DNA from: Diphasiastrum complanatum
Taxonomy: Eukaryota > Streptophyta > Lycopodiopsida > Lycopodiales > Lycopodiaceae
DNA length: 64,000 bases
Direction: 5' to 3'
Assembly (NCBI GenBank): GCA_029204225.1
Contig: CM055102.1
Coordinates: 32,796,085-32,860,084, forward strand
In this document: piece after piece, positions 56,785 through 64,000 of the stretch
How positions within the stretch are numbered: position 1 is the first letter of the stretch
Layout: every line of letters begins with the position of its first letter
The notes under the pieces: generated by a model
Seen by the model: the letters and a program-made list of their open reading frames with translations, nothing else
Told to the model about the DNA's origin: nothing
The model's database searches: none
Translations under genes and position numbers: made by a program

Positions 56785-59740
56785 TCAATCCAAAGATTGA
56801 GTGTATCCACTGCCACAAGAAGGGTCATGCAGCCGTGGATTGCTGCCAGAACCCGAAAAACAAATCAACGCAGAACAGACAGGAGAACATCAACAGTTCA
56901 TCCTATGTCAAGAAGCCTGAGAGCTCAAAAATGGGTGAAGAAAGATCAAACAGAAACTATTCGACTGCCTACATTTGTGAAGACGTGTGTGTAGCATCAA
57001 CATCTGACACACATGAGGTGATCCTAGATTCAGGAGCCACCTCACACTTTGTGACATCAAGACGAATTATGTCTGATTTCAGAAGTGTTGATCCTTCAAG
57101 ATTCATAGTTCTTGGGGATGGATCTAAACTTCAAGTGAACGGTATTGGTTCGCTTTAGCTCAGCACCAATGGCAGAGACAAATGGCTTGAAGACGTTATG
57201 TTCGTGCCTACACTACAGCAAAACTTGCTTTCTATAACAAGAATAGCAGATGCAGGGACGCGTGTGACGTTTTTAGACAAAGCATGCAACGTGGATGATG
57301 CCAGTACCAGTACTTAGGTCGCTCAAGGCAGAAAGAAAAGTAATCTATATCATTTGAAAGTACGCCTATCTGCAGATCAGGTGTATCAGACTCATGATGA
57401 CTCGCCAGACACTCTGTGGCACATAAGACTATGCCACATGAACTCAATGGCACTTTACCAAGCAAGCCATCATGGAGCAATAACAGGGGTCAACATCTTG
57501 AATCAACCAGTTCGACCGCCTGTGATGCATGTTTTAAGGGTAAGATGTCACGCACTCCATTCAAAGACTCCTACAGAACGACCAAGATTCTGGAGTTAGT
57601 ATATTCTGACATCTGTGGGTCTTTCAATGTGATCTCAGTAGGAGGTTCAAAACATTATATAACCTTCATTGATGATTATAGTAAATTTGCCAGAGTGTAC
57701 TTTATTTAGAATAAATCTGAAGCACTTGATAAATTCAGAGATTATGTGAATTGGGCTGAAAGATGTACAGACAACAAAGTGAAGTAGATCAGGACAGATC
57801 GAGGTGGCGAATATATTTCGAATCATTTCACTGACTTCTGCAATGATCATGATATCATTCACAGAAGGACTGCAGCCTACACACCGTAGCACAATGATGT
57901 TGCTGAAAGAAAGAACAGGACCCTGATGGAAGCAGCCAGATGCATGATGGCCTATTCGAAGGCTCCAAGAGTACTGTGGGCTGAAGCAGTAGCTACAGCC
58001 ACATATATCCAGAACGGGACATGTAAGTCTGGTGTCCCTCACATGACACCACACGAGTTATGGTGGGGTAGAAAGCCCAACTTGTCTCACATCAGAATCT
58101 TTGGATGTGCAACTTATGCACATATTTGTGATAAGCTTCAAAAGAAGCTTGATGAGAAAGCTGAATATGGATTTCTGGTAGGTTATGACAACAACTCGTC
58201 ATACTATAGAGTCTGCATGCCAGAAACGAACACTGTGAAAACAATGAGACATATCAGATTTGATGAGAGGAGGACAATGGCCAATGACGATCCTATCAGC
58301 TATGAAGTTCTGGGGAGACAGTACTACGACCTGCCACCAGCGACAGGGGAGCACAAGACGAACACGAAAACAAAGATTTTCGAGTCATTTCCCATTTGGG
58401 TGATGAATATGAAGACGAAAAATTTGAGAGGCAGCCTACTGCTACAATTCCTGTAAACCGAGATGGTTCCAGACCTAGCAGAGCGGCCAAAGACAAAAAT
58501 ATTGTTGTCCTAGGAGGATCTCCTAGAAGGTCGACAAGACCACGAAGAGCACCATCAAGATATGTGTCAGGTAGCTCAACTTCCACATCAGAAGAGTTCT
58601 GTGGATTCAGTGGTGAACCACAAACATTCGAGAAAGCGATTGAAAGTCCAGAGAAGGACAAATGGATCCAAGCCATGAACGAAGAGATGGAGTCCATGAG
58701 GAAGAACCAGGTATGGACGTTGCAGCCATTACCACATAAGCACAAGACTGCCAAATGCAAATGAGTTTTCAAGCTCAAATATGGACCAGATGGGAATGTG
58801 ACAAAATACAAGACAAGACTGGTAGTGAAGGGATTTTCTCAAAGATATGGTATTGACTACTCTGAAACCTTCTCTCCTATCGTCAAGCATTCGTCCCTAC
58901 GTCTGTTATTTGCATATGCAGCTACCTATGACCTCAGGATCTGCATTGTGGACAAGAAGACAACCTTCTTATATGGCGAACTAGATGAAGAGGTCTATAT
59001 GGATCAACCCCTAGGATATGTCTCGAATTCACTTCCAGATTATGCATGCTGAATGCATAGAAGTATCTACAGTCTGAAACAGTCAGCCCAACAATGGTAT
59101 AAGAAGAAGGATCAAGCCCTGAAATCATTAGGATTCAAGCCACTGTTGGCTGATTCCAATGTGTATGTTAGAGTTACAGATGGGCAGATCATCATTGTGG
59201 TTGTATATGTGGATGACACTCTAATACTTTGCAAGAGTGAGCAGCTGATTGCTGAAGTGAAAACAGACATCTCGAAACATTTTGAGATCATGGATCTGGG
59301 AGAAGCCAGGTGTTACCTAGGCTTGCAAATTGAAAGAGACTATGAGGGAGGTAAGCTCTACCTTCACCAGTCCAGATACACCCAGAAAATCCTAGAGGAT
59401 TTTGGGATGCTGAACTGCAAAGGATCAAATACTCCAATGCTCGCAGGAACGGTGCTGACAAACGATGATTGTCCGAAGACTGAAGAAGAGAGAGAAAAAA
59501 TGCAGCTCACACCTTACAGGATGCAGATAGGATCACTGATATACCTTGCAGACAACACATGTCCTGATATTGCTTATGTAGTATTTAGGATGAGCCAATT
59601 CTGTACGAATCCAAGCTTGACACATTGGAAGATTGCAAAACAAATTTTGCAATACCTTCAATTAACAAGGAATTACGACTTGTATTATTGTCATGATACA
59701 TGTTTGAAGATGCTTTCCTACAGTGATTGTAGCGGCCTTG
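56785..59740 (+). pseudogene. Copia H gag end to RNase H, 5' and 3' truncated
   Basis: It opens with a perfect knuckle, CIHCHKKGHAAVDC (CX2CX4HX4C, about 56800-56845). Protease DSGA starts at 57027 in VILDSGATSHFVT. Pre-integrase reads LWHIRLCHMN (57415). Integrase shows YSDICG, IRTDRGGEY and VAERKNRT, with TAG codons inside it. Reverse transcriptase (58660-59400) has SETFSPIVKHSSLR, YSLKQSAQQWY and catalytic YVDD at 59206-59217. A TGA sits in CK-stop-VFKLKYG where relatives have Trp. RNase H is cut after LSYSDC at about 59735, next to the short LTR-like repeat. The frame 59053-59793 is long (246 residues), so decay is moderate. Confidence 0.92.
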
Positions 59741-59837
59741 GTTCACCTATCATGCATAGATTTGTTCCTAAAGGAATAGTGCTTCCCTTGTGAAGTTAGC
59801 TTGCAAAATCTACTCTAACCACACCTAGATTAACCAC

Positions 59838-60022
59838 ATCTGTTGGTTGATTTTGTCGAATCCCCAAGATACTCGGATAGAGCAACTCAAGAGCACCTCT
59901 CACCTTAGACCGAGGAGGTCTCTGAGAAGACGAGACTAATGAAGATTGAGAGCCAAGTATGAGAGCCGAGAAATGCTAGTTAGTAATATCAAGCAATAAC
60001 TGTGTAAGCCTCATGGTGAATC
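59838..60022 (+). repeat. Short LTR-like dispersed repeat, copy 2
   Basis: Plus-strand copy of the repeat at 108-293, starting ATCTGTTGG and ending CTCATGGTGAAT. It sits between truncated Copia H and a minus-strand gypsy fragment. Confidence 0.6.
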
Positions 60023-60524
60023 CCGCAATTTTGTCTTCTTTTCCTGGCTCTGCTAGATTCATCGGTTGAGTGTGAGCCAGTCCCTCATAGACCTGTTCTT
60101 CTTTTTTCTGATTTGCATCAGGTTCCCGTTATGCTTTCGGCATCATAATCACCACGTCGTCCAAGGTAGAACTCTTGAAGTTTTCTGGCACATCATGGAC
60201 AATGCATCCGTCCCCAACATGGTATCTGTTTGTGAATCACAATGAACACCCATTGAGGCTTTTAGACGATCATTGCTATGGTCCATTGTGGAAGAAGTGT
60301 CATCAGCTTTGGGTGGTATAGGCTTCACCGCCCATGTGGAGGGATCCACCTTTACTACCCGCTCTCTGTTCTCAAATGTGATTTTGCCGGTCCCTCAATC
60401 ATGAACTACTTGTGCAATTCGCAACCAGGGTCGTCCCAACAAAACTCGAAGGCAGTGGGTGTTTCAGGAATGTCCATCACCACAAATGTAATGACAAATT
60501 GTACCCCTGCTATCTTGACTGGAA
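60023..60524 (-). pseudogene. Ty3/gypsy protease-linker fragment, minus strand
   Basis: The minus strand reads VQFVITFVVMDIPETPTAFE, then a stop-riddled stretch with VKVDPSTWAVKPIPPKADD, and further VIMMPKA and AHTQPMNLAEPGK-like text that matches the linker of J1 (near 26100-26200). It is thus the protease-to-RT part of the J/K family, in reverse orientation to adjacent element K. Confidence 0.7.
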
Positions 60525-60694
60525 TGTTTTAGGAATAGTAGAGTTAGAGTGAGTAGTGTTAGTGGAGGTAGAGTTAGATGCAAAGTAGGAAACTAACTAA
60601 TAATAGCATCTATGCATAGTTAGGTGCCTATCCAGTGAACTAGCCCTTGTTGACAGGTGGGAGGGCTATACTACGCAAGATCTTCGACCCTACA
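60525..60694 (+). repeat. Element K 5' LTR, putative short (170 bp)
   Basis: It begins TGTTTTAGGAAT and ends CCCTACA, directly before a primer-binding site. The start is chosen because gypsy coding sequence on the other strand ends there. The partner LTR is outside the window, so the limits are not proven. Confidence 0.5.
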
Positions 60695-60695
60695 G

Positions 60696-60713
60696 TGGCG
60701 CCGTTGACGAGGA
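60696..60713 (+). other. Element K primer-binding site
   Basis: TGGCGCCGTTGACGAGGA, one base after the proposed LTR. TGGCGCCGTTG is the primer site commonly seen in plant Ty3/gypsy of the Tat/Athila type (from memory), different from the copia site elsewhere in the window. Confidence 0.75.
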
Positions 60714-61909
60714 TAGGTTTCCACTAACTAGTGTAGCTGCATTTTAGCTATTTTCTTGCTTTTTAGAGTAGTTTAGGTAGATTTTTGGGAGTTTAGAGTT
60801 AGTCTTCTGTTTTTTTTTTTTTTTTTTTTTGTGTTTGGACTGTTCACAGCTAGCGGAGGAGGTGTGAGAGAGTAGAGGAGGCCCTAAACAGCCTTTAAGG
60901 GCTTGAAACCCAAACCAACCGGCCAAAAAACCCAAAAAACACACCAATCTGTATTTTGGAGGGAAAAAGAGCCTAAAATCTCATCAAATTTTTATATCTC
61001 CAAAACCAGTGTGAATTAACCCTTGCATGACTGGCAGCAGCTCCGGTACTGTCCCAGACTTGCATAGAAGACTACGAGAGTTAGTCCCAAGCAGATTGCA
61101 AAAATTAGAAAAAAATCATAAAAAATTCAAAAAACCCTTGAAAAAATCCAAAAAAATCCAAATCTTCACCAGAACTCTCGTAGAGATCTCTGAAGTTTCA
61201 TCTCAGTGAGACCAGGACATAGAGAAGCTTGCAAGAGTTAGTTTGATGTTTGAGTGCCTGTGCGAGAGTTCCCAGTGAAAAAAAGACGCAGACACCAAAA
61301 TTTTTAGTTCCAGTGGGCAACAACTCTCAAGGAAGTTCTATCTCAGTGAGACCAGGACACAGAAGAGCTTGTGAGAGTTAATTTGATTCCAGTGAGCAGA
61401 AAATTGGATTTAAGTGCTAAAAAATCACTAAAAAGAGAAGATCCAGCAAATCCTTTCAGTAAGAACTCTCGTAGACCCTCTCAATCAATTCAGAATGTTA
61501 ATTTCCATCAGTGATGAAGCCTGCAAGAGATAGTTTTGAGATTTGGTGAAGATCAAGCCAAAATAGTGGTTTTGAACCCTCGCATACAACAAATCTTTCA
61601 CTTAGTGCGAGAGTTAACTCTTGCAAAGAATTCTATAGTGAGATCTGACCCAGATCCAGCTACTGTGATCCTTGAGAGAGTTACTTCCCAAAGATATGAG
61701 AGATATCAAGTTTTTTGTCTGCAAAAACAGCTAAACAACCCTTGCACAACCAACCCTCGCACAAGAGAACCCTCACAGACTAGATCAGTGGAAAGATCTG
61801 CATCAGATCCAGCTACTGTCAAAATCTTAGGATAATCAGTGCAAGGAGTAAGAAGTTATCAAGAAAAAACCACCATAAAAGGCCTAAATTTCACTTCTGG
61901 CCGATCAGA
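60714..61909 (+). other. Element K untranslated leader with repeats
   Basis: About 1.2 kb without a gene. It has a poly-T run near 60809-60831, repeated GAGAGTTA/TAACTCTC and CGAGAGTT words in both orientations, and a direct repeat of about 49 bp (61199-61247 and 61339-61387; ATCTCAGTGAGACCAGGACA). A 60-residue and a 99-residue frame here have no motif. Confidence 0.65.
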
Positions 61910-64000
61910 TTGATCAGATCCTTAAGATCCAGACTACATTCCACTGTACAAACAAGATCCAATCACTTTGGAACCCACCATCAGATGAATTTGCGATCGG
62001 GACGATCAATAGCACGAAGGATAGCAAATCAAGCACCACACCTTCCCAAATTAGCAGTTGTGCAACAAGAGGCAGAACTGGAACCAGCACCAATGGATCC
62101 AATGGGCCAGCCCGTACCTGTCGCTCCCTTGCAAGCAGTCCGGAGAGCACCACGGATAGAAATACCAAAATATGACGGATCATCAGATCCCATCCGATTT
62201 CTTTAGATCTACGAGCAAGCTTGTGAAATCTATGGCGAACGGACACCTGCAGAAAAGCTAATGTTGTTCCCTATGTCCTTATTGGCAGTGGCTCAGGATT
62301 GGTTTTTCACCTGTCAAAGGAAGAAAAATCCACTTGGGAAGCGATTAAAGCGGTTCTCATTACGCGCTTTAAACCAAGAAAGTTTCTGGAAGACCCTTTT
62401 CTCCTGCTGAGTAAAGTCAAGATGAGAAAACGAGAAAGGGTCAGGGATTATATTGAACGGGTCAAACATCTACAATCCGAGTGCAGTGCAGCCCTAACTC
62501 CTGATCATTTGGTGATCATGTGGTTCCTAGCCGGATTACCACGAAGCATCAGAAGAGAACTGAAACGACGGGAGTAGTACGCTGCTCTACAAGAAGCTAT
62601 GGAAGATGCCATCAGGGAAGAGGACGAGGGATCTGATGACGAATATCCATCCACCCACACTCCTACCCCCTCGTTAGCATCATCATCATCAAACGCATCC
62701 GCTCTATCCACAGAACTGCTGTTGGAGCAAATGACAAAATTACACAAACAACAGATGGAGCAACTTACGGCACAGTTTAACCAAAAAATGAAAGCCTTAC
62801 AGGTAGCTGTAGCTGTAACACCACATCAACCGGAACCAAACCAACTACGGTATCCACGATAGGAGAATGTATGGTGTTCAGTGTGCACGAAAAACCATAC
62901 AGCGAATGAGTGGCCAATCCTAAAGCAAAATATGAGATTGACACATAAATTCTGTCATCTGTGCAATGCAACATCGCATGATACGACATTTTGCCTGTTT
63001 AACCTCCGGATTGTTCAACAGAAGAGAAGTCCTTATCAGACTTTGTCACCAAGGTACGGCGCACTGAATCAACAACAACATATGGCCTTATCTGCACCAG
63101 CAGGGCCAGCCAATCAACAAGTGGCCCATGTAAACCTGACACCAGCGGAACCAGAGATTCAAATGCCACCTCAACCTAAGCAGCAGCAATGGTACGGACC
63201 AGATGAACCATTTATGGATCCTGCCATAAATGAATATGTTGCAGCCTATGCAGCTCACACTCAATGTCAAGGCGGAAGAAACTATGGCTGCTTCGGATGC
63301 GGCGAAGGACACAAAATTGCGGAATGTCCCTACAAGAAAGAACAATATACATCCTTCTGTCGGGAATGTGATTATGGACACTGTTTCAAGAATTATCCAT
63401 TTAAACTTGGAACCAGTGCACCTCTCAACTTCATTACGATACAACAACCAACAGTTCCAGCAGGGATGTCATTGAAAAGACACCAATTCCACACTCCTGT
63501 GTTAGCCGTCACGCGAGCACAGAAGAGGAAGGAAGTGGCTCCCTCACCACCACCCTCGTTCACTGACGACCAACCCTCAACTTTAGCGCCATATCCGAAT
63601 GTGAGGGAAGAAAGAAGACAATAGCAAAAAATACGACATTGGGTATAGAAGGCACAGTCAGAGAAAAAAAAACAAGAAAGGGACAATTTCACGAAACCTC
63701 CAGTTGGCGTCGAACAGGAACCGCAAGCAGGCTCACCACTGCGCACTGATCAGAATGATCGCTTGCACCAACACGGACCACCTTTTCACATGGTGGAGCC
63801 CGAGGAACCACGCACTGAAAGGCTCACACTTTTATTGGCAAGCCGTGTTAGTTTACCACTCGGGGAACTACTGCGAATTGCACCACAAGCGAAAAGCCTT
63901 CTAGTTGAATGGGCCAAAGCGGATGAGGAGCCAGTAGCACTTGAGCCCATATATTGTACGGGCTATGAAGAAACAAGTAACGTCCTGCACATCGGGGCAG
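61910..64000 (+). pseudogene. Element K gag and start of pol, runs off the window
   Basis: An N-terminal region (MNLRSGRSIARRIANQAP, then APRIEIPKYDGSSDPIRF) leads into the retrotransposon gag domain (62299-62570; RKFLEDPFLLLSKVKMRKRE, RDYIERVKHLQSECSAAL, LAGLPRSIRREL). A Gln-rich helical linker (62700-62800) follows, then four Cys/His boxes at 62870-63400: CX2CX3HX4W, CX2CX4HX4C (CHLCNATSHDTTFC), CX2CX3HX4C (CFGCGEGHKIAEC) and CX2CX3HX4Y. After PYPNVREERRQ the frame breaks at TAG (63622-63624) and continues toward protease with LLRIAPQAKSLL. Single TAG stops also lie at 62205-62207, 62575-62577 and 62860-62862. The rest lies outside the window. Confidence 0.85.

Noticed and set aside
58296-58811. 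171-residue minus-strand frame
   Set aside because: Antisense to Copia H reverse transcriptase region, with no own motif.
1-64000. Bacterial-type systems (CRISPR, toxin-antitoxin, phage, integron)
   Set aside because: All recognisable proteins are plant retroelement or plant transporter; no operon spacing, ribosome-binding pattern or regular spacer array was seen.
1-64000. Endogenous plant pararetrovirus or retrovirus envelope
   Set aside because: No movement protein, coat or envelope-like frame was seen; all pol domains have copia or gypsy order.

Overview
The window looks like nuclear DNA of a land plant, most likely a seed plant with a large, slowly turning-over genome. It holds one apparently intact host gene, a polyamine/LAT-type transporter at about 19.2-20.7 kb. 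Nearly everything else recognisable is LTR retrotransposon: Ty1/copia with a TGGTATCAGAGC primer-binding site, and Ty3/gypsy of two kinds (a chromodomain chromovirus and a Tat/Athila/Ogre-like group). All of it is mutated, truncated, nested or rearranged. The species cannot be named from sequence alone. No rRNA, tRNA, CRISPR or prokaryotic operon structure was seen.

Layout. 0-4 kb: a short LTR-like repeat on the minus strand, a broken coiled-coil reading frame, and low-complexity coding-like sequence. 4.01-10.37 kb: Copia A, the only element complete from LTR to LTR, with a 5-bp GAGGT target duplication. 10.4-16.6 kb: an open frame of uncertain origin, then non-coding DNA with microsatellites and a degenerate repeat field. 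16.66-18.2 kb: a decayed Ty3/gypsy pol relic. 19.2-20.7 kb: the transporter, in one coding exon. 22.6-24.5 kb: a plus-strand gypsy (I) abutting minus-strand gypsy J1 (24.5-26.7 kb). 26.7-29.0 kb: leader-like DNA with a 64-bp tandem repeat and an unidentified short frame. 29.2-32.0 kb: J2, which shares about 1 kb with J1 at roughly 97% identity. 32.4-33.3 kb: a cryptic CTAATCT-type tract. 33.3-34.8 kb: minus-strand gypsy L.

35.3-44.0 kb: two related, decayed copia elements (B, cut at its 3' side; C, cut at its 5' side), separated by a MITE-like inverted-repeat element. 44.1-45.7 kb: remains of Copia D with an internal inversion. 45.7-50.6 kb: minus-strand chromovirus F. 50.8-54.0 kb: Copia G, with a short LTR and a 1.3-kb leader. 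54.9-56.4 kb: 3' end of Copia E. 56.8-59.7 kb: Copia H. 59.84-60.02 kb: a second copy of the short LTR-like repeat, inverted relative to the first. 60.0-60.5 kb: a minus-strand gypsy fragment. 60.5-64 kb: plus-strand gypsy K (putative LTR, primer-binding site, leader, gag), running off the window.

The genes do not form a working pathway. The transporter stands alone, and the rest records successive insertion, duplication, deletion, inversion and cytosine-deamination-like decay. No coherent new biological system was found. The most unusual items are the structural ones: the copia inversion, the J1/J2 duplication, the 64-bp repeat with TGAGTCA sites, the CTAATCT tract, the paired short LTR-like repeats and the MITE-like element.
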